A stretch of DNA of 64,000 nucleotides, taken from NCBI RefSeq assembly GCF_050633125.1, contig NZ_JBOEFX010000021.1, forward strand, positions 219,986 through 283,985, read 5' to 3'. The stretch comes from Lewinella sp050633125 (GTDB lineage Bacteria; Bacteroidota; Bacteroidia; Chitinophagales; Saprospiraceae). The notes beneath the pieces were generated by a model that worked only from the letters and a program-made list of their open reading frames with translations, was not told the DNA's origin and did not search any database. Each line of letters opens with the position of its first letter. Within the stretch, counting starts at the first letter, position 1. The translations under genes were made by a program, and so were the position numbers. Below are positions 1 through 10,100 of this stretch, in pieces.

Positions 1-1099
1 TAACCCCAATCTCCTCCCCCCCCAACCTCAATCGAATATGGCGCTGCTTGCCGTATTCAAACAAGCGATCTTTTAGCCATTGTTTATGCTCGTCGTTCGC
101 GTCGGGGATGGCCTGTAGAATGTTTCCCAAGAGGCGATTGATTTCGTTGTAATCTTTGATGTCGTAATTTTTGCCATTGCTGGATTTGGGCTGAATTTCT
201 AACCATCCCGCATTGGGTTTCGCTAATTTACTTTCGGCGAAAGCTTGTAAGAGGGCATAGTTTTTTTCGGTGAGCGATAATCGTTGACCATGCAAATATG
301 GCGGTAGGTGAAGGATGATTTCGTGCATCCACTTGCCTCCTTCCTTTCTTTGGTTAAACAACAGAAAACCAGCAGTACTGGCTTGTTTTACCGTCGTTTT
401 GGCCAATTCCTCGACCCAGCTTAGCGCTAACGCAAAAAACAAGGTGATCAGAATGCTTTTGAAAGTCCCGTTGAGGAGCATCTTGTAAAAGGGAGCATCC
501 GTCAGTTTGAAAACCTGCGCTAGCAAGGTGAAGGCGATGGAAAACACTGCCAAGTAGGCCAATAGCCGCAAGCCGCGTTTCTCAAAAGAATTCCAGAAGG
601 TGAGGCCGAGAAAGAAAAGGGTAAATACCGCAAAGGCAAGGTCGATGGCGTAGATGAACTGGGTCTTGACCGGTATGATCCAGCCTGCCAGCATCAGGAG
701 GGTAAGTATGCTGGCAAAGGTGAAACTGACACCCACCAATATCCGCCATGAATCTGACTGTACGACGGGTTTTATCAGTCGGGGCAAGTGCCGAAAACGA
801 GGGAGGGCCAGTAAAATAAAAGCACTGTTGAAGATCGACAACATGCTTTTCCAGCCTTCAAAACGCAGATGGTCGGTCGCACTTCCGGCAATGGTGTGCG
901 CTTGTGCTACCTCTACCCAACCGGATAAACCCCATACCAACACCGATATCGACAGCCACAAAAGGCCGGGGTCTCGCTCGAGTAAATCGTTGCCTCTGGT
1001 GATATGGTGCCAGATCGCCAAGAGGGCTACGCCCGCGAAAGTGCAGACGCTGATTTGTCCGTAACCGTAGAATAATTGTAGTAAAGCTTCTTGCGTCAT
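1..1099 (-). CDS. 7TM membrane protein with soluble C-terminal region (truncated by window edge)
   Basis: Reading the minus strand from the ATG at 1099 gives an uninterrupted frame of at least 366 codons that runs off the left edge without a stop, so the C-terminus is missing. About seven hydrophobic segments fill roughly the first 230 residues (for example near residues 12-32, 45-65, 120-145 and 155-175). A hydrophilic region follows that begins after the last helix with an EEL-A-KTT stretch. No catalytic motif was recognised. The 7TM-plus-cytosolic-tail plan resembles many Bacteroidota sensor or regulator proteins, but the family is not identified. It is divergent from the GyrI-like gene, with about 80 bp shared upstream DNA. 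The gene is fairly certain; the function is unknown. Confidence 0.75.
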   Translation of the reverse strand, partial: MTQEALLQLFYGYGQISVCTFAGVALLAIWHHITRGNDLLERDPGLLWLSISVLVWGLSGWVEVAQAHTIAGSATDHLRFEGWKSMLSIFNSAFILLALPRFRHLPRLIKPVVQSDSWRILVGVSFTFASILTLLMLAGWIIPVKTQFIYAIDLAFAVFTLFFLGLTFWNSFEKRGLRLLAYLAVFSIAFTLLAQVFKLTDAPFYKMLLNGTFKSILITLFFALALSWVEELAKTTVKQASTAGFLLFNQRKEGGKWMHEIILHLPPYLHGQRLSLTEKNYALLQAFAESKLAKPNAGWLEIQPKSSNGKNYDIKDYNEINRLLGNILQAIPDANDEHKQWLKDRLFEYGKQRHIRLRLGGEEIGV

Positions 1100-1178
1100 A
1101 ATACCGACCTTGAGGTAGTCGTGCCTAAAGGTACGATATTACGTATTTTGTGGGCCATTGTCAAAACACTCTCCTTTC

Positions 1179-1697
1179 ATGTATCTCAGAACAGCACTTC
1201 TCCCAGAAAAAAAGTTTATTGGCAAGTTCATCCAGATGTCTTTAGCGGAGGATCGGACCCAAGAGCTTTGGCAGTTATTTATGAAGGAGAGGAAAACAAT
1301 CCGGCAAATTCCAGGAACAGACCTTTGCAATTTGGTGGTTTACGATCCACCGCTTGATCTCCAAAATTTTCAGCCAACGACGGTTTTCACCAAATACGCT
1401 TTGGCAGAAGTCGCTAATTTCGATGACCTTCCAGAAAGCATGGAGTCGTTTGTGTTATCCAGTGGCCTTTATGCAGTGTTTCTTCACCGAGGCCACCCGG
1501 CAAGTTTTCCTCAGACGCTTGGGTATATTTTCGGGCAGTGGCTGCCTTCGTCTGGTTATGAACTCGATCATCGTCCTCACTTTGAATTGCTAGGTGAAAA
1601 ATATAAGAATAACGCCTCCGATTCAGAAGAAGAAGTGTGGATTCCTATTCGGGAAAACGACTATGCCAAAGCCCATGTAAAGGTGCGTAGCGAATAG
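1179..1697 (+). CDS. GyrI-like / AraC effector-binding domain protein
   Basis: A stand-alone small-molecule-binding domain of the GyrI-like (bacterial transcription activator effector-binding) family, about 172 residues. The N-terminal segment with EKKFIGKFIQMSLAEDRT and the later GLYAVFLHRG, FGQWLP-SSGYELD and EEEVWIPI stretches match the usual order of this fold. No HTH is fused, so it probably binds a ligand without binding DNA itself. I chose the ATG at 1179 because the family pattern begins right after it; an upstream in-frame TTG at 1158 would add seven residues. It is divergent from the truncated membrane gene and convergent with the MFS gene. Confidence 0.8.
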   Translation: MYLRTALLPEKKFIGKFIQMSLAEDRTQELWQLFMKERKTIRQIPGTDLCNLVVYDPPLDLQNFQPTTVFTKYALAEVANFDDLPESMESFVLSSGLYAVFLHRGHPASFPQTLGYIFGQWLPSSGYELDHRPHFELLGEKYKNNASDSEEEVWIPIRENDYAKAHVKVRSE

Positions 1698-1813
1698 CGA
1701 AGCACGGCGCACGGAGAAGCAGCAGCAGTGATAGCAGCGGTACCGACCAGCGGGAGGTAATAGCGAATAGCGCGATGGCCAGCCGATAGGCGTAGCCAGC
1801 TGCCCGAAATATT

Positions 1814-3064
1814 TTACTTATTCCCTTCTGAAGCTCTTTGCTGCTTCTTTGGCCCGAAAAACACCACAAATACCACCCATCCTAAGAAGATTAATCCACT
1901 CCCGACCCAGATAGGCATCGACGTATTGATGGTGATGAGGTAGCCCCCGATAAGTGGTGGAATAAGCTGGCCTAGCGACTGCATCGACTGGTTGATACCC
2001 AAGATTTCGCCTTGCTGGTCTTCATTGGCTTGCATAGAAATAGTCGCTGTCAGATTAGGTGAAGTGATCCCTTGGGCCAGTGCTACGAAAGGATTGAGGG
2101 CATATAGTAACAAGTCGTTATTAGGGATTAAAATTAGGATCAAGGAGGCACTGAGGCCCAGAATGGAATAGGTCAGGATTTGCTGCGGAGGGTAACGCTT
2201 GCTGAGTCTGGGAACAACAACGCCCTGTGTAATGGCTAACCAGACACCTACCCAGCCAAAGAGCAGGCCAATGCTTTTTTCGGAATACGCAAAGTCCTGG
2301 ATCAGGTAAACGGCAAAAAACTGTGTAAAAAAGGTGAAGCCCAATGATAAAAGTAGCACGACGGTGAAAATCCGCCGTAGGTTGGGGCTGCCAAACGAAA
2401 GCGCCAGGTTGCGAAAACCGGTGAGTAGATTAATTTTTGTCTCTCGCCGTTTCTTGAGCGTCTCAGGGAAGGCGACGATCACAAAGATGACGTTGAGTAA
2501 GGTGAGGACTGCCGTAAACCAAAAGGGCGTGGCAGCAGAAAACCAGGAAACGACGGTGTCGTCCGCTAGAATCCCTCCAATAGTAGGGCCGAGGATAAAA
2601 CCCAATCCAAAAGCCATACCTACTAAACCAAAGTTCTTGGCCTTGCTGCTGTTGTCGCTTAAATCTGCGATACTGGACAGGATGACCGCAATATTTCCTC
2701 CGGTAAAACCTGGAAGCATCCGCGAGAAAAACAGTAACGGCAGGTTTTGCCAATAAATGGCCAGTGCCAGTAGGATGTAACCAATCATGGTTCCCGTTTG
2801 GGAAACCAACAAGACGGGTTTTCGCCCGTACCGATCTGATAAACTGCCGAGCATTGGCGCACCAAAAAATTGTAAAAGAGGGAAAACAGCGAGCAGTGCT
2901 CCGTATAACAACGAGCGTTGGTCGGCACTAAAAGCATTGGAAACAATGCTCGTTTCGGGATCAAAAAATAAAGCGGGTAATACCGGGATAATGATCCCTA
3001 CCCCCAACATATCGATAAACACCGTCAAAAAAATGGTAACCAACGGTGAGCGGTTATTCTTCAT
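1814..3064 (-). CDS. MFS transporter (TetA/drug-efflux-like)
   Basis: A 416-residue protein with about 12 hydrophobic segments. It carries the classic MFS loop 2-3 signature, here GSLSDRYGRKPVLL near residue 95, and an N-terminal helix with DMLGVGIIIPVLP typical of the TetA/Bcr-like drug:H+ antiporters. It probably exports a small toxic compound across the inner membrane using the proton gradient; the substrate cannot be read from sequence. It lies 43 bp downstream of the acyltransferase-like gene on the same strand, so the two may be co-transcribed. Between its stop and the GyrI-like gene lies about 115 bp with short GCGAATAGCG repeats. Confidence 0.88.
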   Translation of the reverse strand: MKNNRSPLVTIFLTVFIDMLGVGIIIPVLPALFFDPETSIVSNAFSADQRSLLYGALLAVFPLLQFFGAPMLGSLSDRYGRKPVLLVSQTGTMIGYILLALAIYWQNLPLLFFSRMLPGFTGGNIAVILSSIADLSDNSSKAKNFGLVGMAFGLGFILGPTIGGILADDTVVSWFSAATPFWFTAVLTLLNVIFVIVAFPETLKKRRETKINLLTGFRNLALSFGSPNLRRIFTVVLLLSLGFTFFTQFFAVYLIQDFAYSEKSIGLLFGWVGVWLAITQGVVVPRLSKRYPPQQILTYSILGLSASLILILIPNNDLLLYALNPFVALAQGITSPNLTATISMQANEDQQGEILGINQSMQSLGQLIPPLIGGYLITINTSMPIWVGSGLIFLGWVVFVVFFGPKKQQRASEGNK

Positions 3065-3107
3065 GTAAAATTAGCTGAGTTTTGTCGGGAGGTGACGTTG
3101 TCGGAAA

Positions 3108-4382
3108 CTACTCTTTTGTTCTTCCTGCCAGTACTTTTACCAAGGGAAGCAACCAGCTAGGGCTGGTTTCCAGGCGGTCTTCCCATCGGTCAGCGATTTG
3201 CTCACGGAGCCTTGGCCAATTTCTTTTGTGCCAAACGAGCGACAGGCGATATTGTCGGGTGATCCAAGTAGGAATTTGTTCGTAAACAAAATGGCGGATG
3301 ACCTCAATGTGCTGAATGAATTTGATGTGTGCATAGACGAAAACAGCAGCACCTACGATACAAGTCATTGGATCAAGGCTACGGTAGCCGACCATTTGTG
3401 ATATCCCTACTCCCAGCCACGTTCCGTAAAGGATAACGTAGTGGGCGCCATAGATGGTTAAGGTTTCGCTCCCTATTTTGGTTATCAAACGAGGAATGGC
3501 ACCGATCCTTGGGATGGCCCACATGAACAGTGACATGGCAATAAATACGTGACCTAACCGCCAAAAAAGGTAGTTGTTGTTAAATAACACGGGTAGATAA
3601 TGCCAGCCGGTAAGCTCGTAGAGGTTTACCAGCATTTGCCATGAGCCCAATGTGAGAGTAACACCAAAGGCCATGAGCAAGGCAGGAAACCAGTGCGTAA
3701 ACGCCCATTGTGATTTTTTGCTCAAAGCATATCCTAGTGCGCCACCAAAAAAGGCAAAGCCCAGCCAGGGAACCATCGTAAAGTTGGAACCCAAGTCTCT
3801 GGTAAAGTAATGGGCAAATACGACAGGTAAATGATCCCAAGTATTTTCGGTAAAGAAGGGATCAATAAGGAAAGTACCCACACCAAAGACAATCATCCAA
3901 GTTGCTAGTGAACCTCCTAATAGTTCGCGTATGCCACATACCGCAATGAGGGCGATCAAGGCTAAGCCAATGATGTGTAGCACATCTACCGCCAAAATCC
4001 AGGGGCTGAAGTAGCCAAAGAGGAGGCCAGGGAAATTCACCTTCAGTAGGTAGCCGATCCCCAAGAGGAATAAGCCCCGTCGTAATCCTTTTTTGACCCT
4101 TTTGTTTCCTTTTAGTGGTCGGCCGTCTTTTAAAAGAAGGTACGTAAACACCAAGCCTGTAACAGTAAAGAAAATGGGGGCAGTCATTCCACGCATAAAC
4201 GACCACAAGGTAAACAGCGTAGAATCGGCACTCCGGTAGGACTCTGCTAATAGCGTATCCACAAAGTGTCCTTGCAACATCATCAGGATGGCATAGGCTC
4301 GCAAGACATCGATAAAGACAATCCTGCTTTTGTTAAGCGGTGTTGTTGGCAGATGCTCCAATGGCAAAAGTGAATTATTCAA
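3108..4382 (-). CDS. HGSNAT/DUF1624-like membrane acyltransferase family protein
   Basis: A 424-residue polytopic membrane protein. The N-terminal pattern RIVFIDVLRAYAILMMLQGH, then a helix with FFTVTGLVFTYLLLK, matches the heparan-alpha-glucosaminide N-acetyltransferase catalytic-like (DUF1624/acyltransferase-3-like) family, where an Asp and a His sit in the first helix. About ten transmembrane helices extend to residue 350, followed by a basic C-terminal tail. Members transfer acyl groups from the cytosol to substrates at the membrane; the substrate is unknown. It is the upstream member of a likely two-gene unit with the MFS transporter. Confidence 0.75.
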   Translation of the reverse strand: MNNSLLPLEHLPTTPLNKSRIVFIDVLRAYAILMMLQGHFVDTLLAESYRSADSTLFTLWSFMRGMTAPIFFTVTGLVFTYLLLKDGRPLKGNKRVKKGLRRGLFLLGIGYLLKVNFPGLLFGYFSPWILAVDVLHIIGLALIALIAVCGIRELLGGSLATWMIVFGVGTFLIDPFFTENTWDHLPVVFAHYFTRDLGSNFTMVPWLGFAFFGGALGYALSKKSQWAFTHWFPALLMAFGVTLTLGSWQMLVNLYELTGWHYLPVLFNNNYLFWRLGHVFIAMSLFMWAIPRIGAIPRLITKIGSETLTIYGAHYVILYGTWLGVGISQMVGYRSLDPMTCIVGAAVFVYAHIKFIQHIEVIRHFVYEQIPTWITRQYRLSLVWHKRNWPRLREQIADRWEDRLETSPSWLLPLVKVLAGRTKE

Positions 4383-4688
4383 TTAAGGGAGTTAGCAAAA
4401 AAATATTGAATAGTTAAGTAACGTGTCCGGGTGTGTTGGGATTAACAAGCGCAAAGTTACGGGAAAATTTTATTTGGCGCTGCTAATTTTTTGATTTTCA
4501 GCAGCTACGTACCCAAAGCCGAAAGATTATTATTGTTTTTTTTACACTCCGCAGTCTATTTCTTATACAAGAAAATGCATGTTATAAAATTTCATTTGGT
4601 AAAAGTAAAATTCGCCAATAGGCGAAAAAAAGAACAGAGATCAGGAGCACCATCCTGACCTCTGTGAGCATCTCTGTTTCTGGCTGCT
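4383..4688. other. Gene-free stretch between 4689- and 3108-gene
   Basis: About 306 bp without a convincing gene. The left part is the 5' region of the acyltransferase-like gene and is AT-rich. The right end holds the minus-strand terminator of the small gene at 4689-4979 (listed separately). A short inverted motif lies near 4450-4480, where GCGCAAA and TTTGGCGC face each other. Nothing else was recognised. Confidence 0.6.
4626..4665 (-). terminator. Intrinsic terminator after the 4689-4979 gene
   Basis: On the minus strand, ACAGAG and TCAGGA pair with TCCTGA and CTCTGT around a six-base loop with a single A/C mismatch. A run of seven T follows directly. Position, orientation and U-tract fit a rho-independent terminator for the small gene just upstream. 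Confidence 0.85.
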
Positions 4689-4979
4689 CTATGAATAACT
4701 AGTTGTATTCTCCGCAAGCGTATTACCATCTTGTTGGACAGTAACTTTTATTTGGGTCTCATCGGCTTTACGGATAAAAAGGCCTGTGTTGGTCGTTCGT
4801 GTGCCTCCGGGAGCTTGTTCTAAAGGCAAGATATCGACCGTGATTTCTCGGGTATTACTGCCCTCAGGGAGGCTAATACTGGTCACTGCTAAGAAATGGC
4901 CCTTAGGCACATCGGTCACAGTAATATCATCATCATAACTGTTGTCGTTGACGTGATTGATTTGCTGAGAAACGTTCAT
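4689..4979 (-). CDS. Small hypothetical protein next to the MoxR/iSTAND locus
   Basis: A 96-residue acidic protein with no signal peptide, membrane segment or cysteine. The N-terminus is polar (NVSQQINHVNDNSYDDD) and the rest alternates like a beta-sandwich. I do not recognise the family. It is transcribed divergently from the EAD/iSTAND-like gene across an intergenic region of about 80-150 bp, and it ends in its own clear intrinsic terminator, which supports it being a real expressed gene. Its place beside the conflict-like cluster makes an accessory or regulatory role possible, but this is only inference from position. Confidence 0.65.
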   Translation of the reverse strand: MNVSQQINHVNDNSYDDDITVTDVPKGHFLAVTSISLPEGSNTREITVDILPLEQAPGGTRTTNTGLFIRKADETQIKVTVQQDGNTLAENTTSYS

Positions 4980-5131
4980 AAATATGGGTTTAAAAAAATG
5001 AATAATTCCTAAATATACTGATAGCTAAAGCCGTTTACAAAAAAGCTAAATGAAAAATAGTGTCTATCAGGTTTAGGCAGCTTCAAAATGTAAAATCGTA
5101 TCTTGAGCCTTCTGGTATCCTTAAATTAACT

Positions 5132-6223
5132 ATGCAAGCACTCCAACAAGTCGGTCAATTACTAGTGGAAAGCAAACCACTGCCGGCGCTGGAACAACTC
5201 CTTGCTTGGGCAAGAGAACAGTTGCCTGAGATGGTTAATGACATCGAGCTACAGATGTCTAGGGTAAATCTCGTTGTCCAGAATTTCCAGCAAGGCCTTA
5301 TGACCATGTCTGACTACCAGACGAATCTTCTTCAGATCAATAGCGGTATCCTTTACCTGCTGGATGAGTGTAAGAAGAGTGTAGGGGCCAGTACGACTGA
5401 TGCCGGAGGGGCTGCCCTGCACGAGTACCATGCCTACACTTGCGACCGAGTAGCCCATAGCGATACCTTTCGTCAGTTGTTTGGTGAGCAGAAACAGCCT
5501 GTACAGTTTTATTTTCTTTACGGAGGTGATCTGCAATCTCACGAAGGGCTTTTTCGGCGTATTTCCTACGACCTGGAAGGGCGATTACAGGATTATCTCA
5601 ACCCGGAATTAAAAACCAATATCCAGTCGCTACAACTAGAGATGACGTTTGAGTTTAGTCGTCAACTGGAGCACTATAAGCAAAATATTCTGCGAAGTTT
5701 CTTCTCTATGCTGGGCCTGCCTCCCAACGAGCATGAGCCATTGCTGGAGAAAGACCTGACGTATGCCCTAGAGCGTAGCCCGCGCCTGCAAAATCTGAAA
5801 CCAACCGATTACGTGTGTGTATTTTTGCACATTAGTCAATACGACTGGGACCCCGACCTCACCCCTGCTGCTGCTAGTTGGTTTATCAAAGAGTTCTGCC
5901 AGGAAGGAAAAGTCAATACCCCCGTAACAATCCTCTTTTTTCTTGCCATCGAATATGACGAAGAAGATGCCGACTTGAAATCTGAGATTCTCGCCGCACT
6001 GGAAATGGCAGAGCGGTTACAGCCATTACCCGAGTTAGACATGGTTGCCCAGCGCGACATTGGTCGCTGGCTGGAACATTACAAGCAAGTTTCGCCGAAT
6101 TCACGTACCCGAAAAGAACTGATGAAAACTGTTTTTGGCAATAGCCGAGAACACTACATGGAAGATGTAGAACTGGAATTGAAAAAGATCATTGATCAGT
6201 ATAATAATAACATCGTGCAATGA
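5132..6223 (+). CDS. EAD-like plus inactive-STAND (iSTAND)-like protein
   Basis: Numbered from the ATG at 5132, residues 1-80 look like an effector-associated domain: short amphipathic helices with a LLVESKPLPALEQLL start, an FQQGLMTMSDY turn and a final INSGILYLLDE helix, as in EAD11-type death-like adaptors. Residues about 97-360 resemble the inactive STAND module. It starts with HEYHAYTCDRVAHSDTF, and a strand YFLYGGDLQSHEGLFRRI sits where a P-loop would be, but the GK[ST] is missing. Such proteins are thought to recruit effectors through EAD-EAD pairing. An in-frame GTG at 5060 would add 24 residues; I prefer the ATG because the EAD begins there and A/T-rich sequence precedes it. The stop overlaps the next start by four bases, so it is translationally coupled to the MoxR gene. 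Family calls come from pattern reading only. Confidence 0.72.
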   Translation: MQALQQVGQLLVESKPLPALEQLLAWAREQLPEMVNDIELQMSRVNLVVQNFQQGLMTMSDYQTNLLQINSGILYLLDECKKSVGASTTDAGGAALHEYHAYTCDRVAHSDTFRQLFGEQKQPVQFYFLYGGDLQSHEGLFRRISYDLEGRLQDYLNPELKTNIQSLQLEMTFEFSRQLEHYKQNILRSFFSMLGLPPNEHEPLLEKDLTYALERSPRLQNLKPTDYVCVFLHISQYDWDPDLTPAAASWFIKEFCQEGKVNTPVTILFFLAIEYDEEDADLKSEILAALEMAERLQPLPELDMVAQRDIGRWLEHYKQVSPNSRTRKELMKTVFGNSREHYMEDVELELKKIIDQYNNNIVQ

Positions 6224-7158
6224 GCATTCGCATTCATACCTCCGCGGTCAGCCAACCTTCGGCCGAAAAATACATCATGAGTGATGCCCTGCGCAACGCC
6301 GTAGAAGTAGCCATCGCGCTGGAACAGCCGCTGCTGCTTACCGGTGAGCCGGGCACAGGTAAAACGCGCCTGGCTTTTAAAGTCGCTGCTGATCTGGCTA
6401 GCCAGAAGAGTGATTTTAAATTTATGGGAAAGCCACTTATTTTTAATACCAAGACGACCTCCACTGCTCGTGATCTTTTTTACACTTATGACGCCTTGGC
6501 CCATTTTCAGGCGGCCAACATTGATAAAAAAGGCGGCATCAACACTTCCGAGTTTATAGAACTTCAGGCACTGGGCCGCGCGATAGCACTCACTAACCCG
6601 GATGGCCAAACCGATGGGCGTTTTCGTGCCGATCTTGGCGATGAGGCCCGCAGCAGTGTTGTACTGATAGATGAAATAGACAAAGCGCCGCGCGATTTCC
6701 CAAATGATATTTTGGCAGAGATTGAGCGATATGAATTTCAGATCAAGGAGCAGGACAATTATTCAGTTCGCCGTGCTGGGAAGCAACGAGTGGTGGTGAT
6801 CATGACAAGTAATTCAGAGAAAAACCTGCCGGATGCTTTCCTACGGCGTTGTGTTTTCTACCATATTCCCTTCCCTGATCAGGCAACCCTGTTGGCTATC
6901 GCTAAAACCCAATTGGGCGAAGCCACCAAATTTACCGATGATTTACTCAAGAGTTTGATCGAAAAATTCCGGCAAGTGCGTCAGCAAGCGGTCCGTAAAC
7001 CACCGGCTACGGCCGAACTCGTAGCTTGGTTGCGTATTTTGGAGATGCGTGACATCATGAGCAAACCCTCCGGTGAGCAGAATGAATTCCTTCGCGATCA
7101 CCTTTCTGTTTTGGTAAAAACCAAAGAAGACCTGGATGCCATGCAAGGCATCTTTTAG
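6220..7158 (+). CDS. MoxR-family AAA+ ATPase
   Basis: A 312-residue AAA+ ATPase of the MoxR/AAA_5 type. Walker A is GEPGTGKT (residues 42-49), Walker B is VVLIDEIDKA (around 148-157), a sensor-1 region reads VVVIMTSNSEKNLPDAFLRR with the arginine finger, and a C-terminal helical lid follows. MoxR ATPases act as chaperone-like motors that typically work with a vWA-domain partner. Here the next gene, six bases downstream, encodes a protein with a vWA-like region, so the pair fits the MoxR/vWA pattern. The start overlaps the stop of the iSTAND-like gene (ATGA). Confidence 0.92.
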   Translation: MSIRIHTSAVSQPSAEKYIMSDALRNAVEVAIALEQPLLLTGEPGTGKTRLAFKVAADLASQKSDFKFMGKPLIFNTKTTSTARDLFYTYDALAHFQAANIDKKGGINTSEFIELQALGRAIALTNPDGQTDGRFRADLGDEARSSVVLIDEIDKAPRDFPNDILAEIERYEFQIKEQDNYSVRRAGKQRVVVIMTSNSEKNLPDAFLRRCVFYHIPFPDQATLLAIAKTQLGEATKFTDDLLKSLIEKFRQVRQQAVRKPPATAELVAWLRILEMRDIMSKPSGEQNEFLRDHLSVLVKTKEDLDAMQGIF

Positions 7159-7164
7159 AGCTTA

Positions 7165-10100
7165 ATGGCCGACCTCAAAGCGCATATTGACACCTTTCCG
7201 CTGGAGCATCTCTTCCAGCGTCTGACACTGGCGGGGTTTCACCTGAGTCCGGGTGATCGCCTGCGTGCTTTGCGTGTTTTGGGAGGCCCTGGCAAAGCTT
7301 ACCTCCGTAAACCAGAACAACTTAAAGCATTGCTTGCTCCCGTTTTGGTACGTAGTGAAGCAGAACAGTTGAAGTTTTACGAAATTTTCGATCAGTACTA
7401 TCGGGAAGTTTCCGCACCACTGGAGCTGGAAGAGGTACCCGTTCGCGAAAATGACTGGTGGCGTTGGTTGCTGATTCTTCCACTTTTGGGAGGACTATGG
7501 TATGCTTATTATGCACTCACGCAGCAGAAACCTGGCCATGAGAAATTGTCGGTATACATTGACGGCCCTGATTTTGGTGTGCCAGGGGATACGATATTGC
7601 TTAAAAACTTAAGTCGTTATTCCGGAGATAGCAGTGCCTTGAGTTGGCGATGGAGCTACGTAAATTTAGCAACTCAACAGGAAGAAGCTTTTGATACCAA
7701 TCAGTTTGATTGGCCCCTGATTGTGCCTACCTTAGACAGTGGCTCTTACCTCAGGGAAATTCGCCTAGACGTTTACCATCCCGCAGAGGATACTGCTTAT
7801 CAGGCAGCTTTGCCCTTTACGGTGCTTTGCCCGGAGACGCCTGCTGTTACGGGCATTTCAGGGCCACAGCAGTTGGAAGTTGGTCAACAAGTCGATTTTC
7901 GCGCTCTTTTTGAGGAAGGCGCGACAAATATTATTTCTACTACGGATGGCGACGAAGGCCTTACTGGCCAAGCATTAAACTGGGTGTTTACCTGGGAGTT
8001 TGGTGATGGCACCCAAGAAGAGGGCACTTATATGATGCAACATGAGTATGCCCAGAATGGACAATACCGAGTGCGCCTGACGGTGAGAGATACAACAGCG
8101 AAAGGCTTTTGTGTTACCAGCCAATCATTAGAGGTAAAAGTGGGTAAAGATCAGGCGTTTTTACCCTTGTTTGAATTGCGCAAAGACAAGCTGTCAGTGC
8201 TGGCAACTTGGGGTTGGGGTTTCTATGTCATCCTGGCTTTGTTGGGCATAAGCCTACTCTATTATTGGTTGCGTTGGTTGATTCGCCGCAAGAAGCCACT
8301 TACGCCCAAACAGCAGGAAGATGCTCGCGACGAGGCCTTTTTGGCACGTTTCGCTCATAGCGATAAAGCTCCTTATTTTATTCCTTTACGCAATCAATCT
8401 TCGACGATTACCTTCTCGCCAGTGCTATTACGTCTGGCGGATGCGTTGCGCCTGAGGCAAGAAGGTTTGCGTAAAGAGATTGATGTGACCAGAACCCTGC
8501 AAGCGACGATTGATCGTGGAGGTTTCCCAGAGGTGCGCTTTCGCTTTGCGACCCAGCCCAGTGAATATTTGTGCCTGATTGATGAGCAAAGCAGGGCTAG
8601 CCACCTGGGCGAATTGTTCAAATACCTGGCGCATAACCTCGGGGCACAAGATGTACACCTTGAGGTTTACTATTACCGTAAACACCTCAGTCAGTTTTGG
8701 AATGCCTATTTCCCGAAAGGACGGACACTGGACCAATTACAACGGGCTTATCCCAACCATCGCTTGCTGGTATTCGGCGATTTGCATGAACTTATTGACC
8801 CACATGCTTCGGGGCAACCTCGCCTAAGGTTGGCAGCAGCAAGCGTATTGCGACAGTGGCCTTTGCGCCTGTTGCTCACGCCAGTACCGCCGGTCAGCTG
8901 GAGTTATCGCGAAAAACTATTGGCTCGTATTTTTAATGTATTCGCAGCAGATGACGCAGGCCTCTCAGCAGCAGCACAGCATATTGAAAACGATGAAGAG
9001 CTGCTGCCTAATGGTGCTGCTTTTGACCGTTGGCAAAACCGGCAACAAGATCAGCGCAAAGATGCAGATACTGAACACCGCAATTGGCGACGCTGGCGGT
9101 TTATCAAAGCATACCTCGGAGCTTATGATGATGAGCTGGTAAGATGGTTCAAGGCTTTGGCGGTATTCCCAATTCCCAGTTGGGAGATGACCATTGCTAT
9201 TGGAAAGGCTTTAGGCATCGACGTTACCTACGATAAGCTGTTGCAATTGGCCCGCATTCCTGTATTACAAAGTGATCGCTTCGATGAACGATTACGCAGG
9301 GAGTTGATGAAGGAACTGAACGAAACCGATGAGCAGCGTGCTCGCGCAGCAGTACAAGCGGAATTATCGGCAGTAAAAGCCATCAGCGAAGGGTCTCATG
9401 CACATCGAGATTTGGAGACCGCCCTCGCGATTCAGGATTTCGCCCTGGCGCCTGACGACGACGATCATCGCGAAACCCTGCGCTTTTTGCTGCGACGTAA
9501 TTTGCTCACACCAGCGCAGGAGGCTGATTTGGATCGAGTAGCAAAGCGCGAAACGGAAGCTGCTCAACAACCGATGAGTAAAGTCGCTACTAAAATGGCG
9601 CCTCAGGCTAAGTCGGTTCGTGATTGGTTGGAAGAAGATGTTGATTATGAACTGGATGCAGCCACTCCTGAGAAACCAGCAGATCGTAAAGATTTGAAAC
9701 GTGCGCTGTGGCTCACTGCAGCGTATGTGGTGTTATTGTTATTGGGTTGGAAGTTTGGTGCTACAGACACCCTCTACCAGCTGGCTTTCGCCGAAAAGCC
9801 AGAGCAACGTGCCCAGCGATCAGGAAAACCCTTACGCAACTACATCTTGGTCAAAGAAACAGCCGTCATAGATAGTGCAATTATTTACAATAATCAAGGC
9901 GTTGAACAAGCGCAGATTGGAGAAGATAGAGATACCCTTGCAGCAACCTATTTTGAGCAGGCGCTAGACGCTGCAAACAACCTCATTCACGGCAATGGAG
10001 AGACGTTTAATGGCCAAACAGTGTCTTATTCTCTTGCCAATGCAAATTTGGGACGCTTGTATTTCAATGCGGCAGCAGCCAACTTGAATGCCTATTTACA

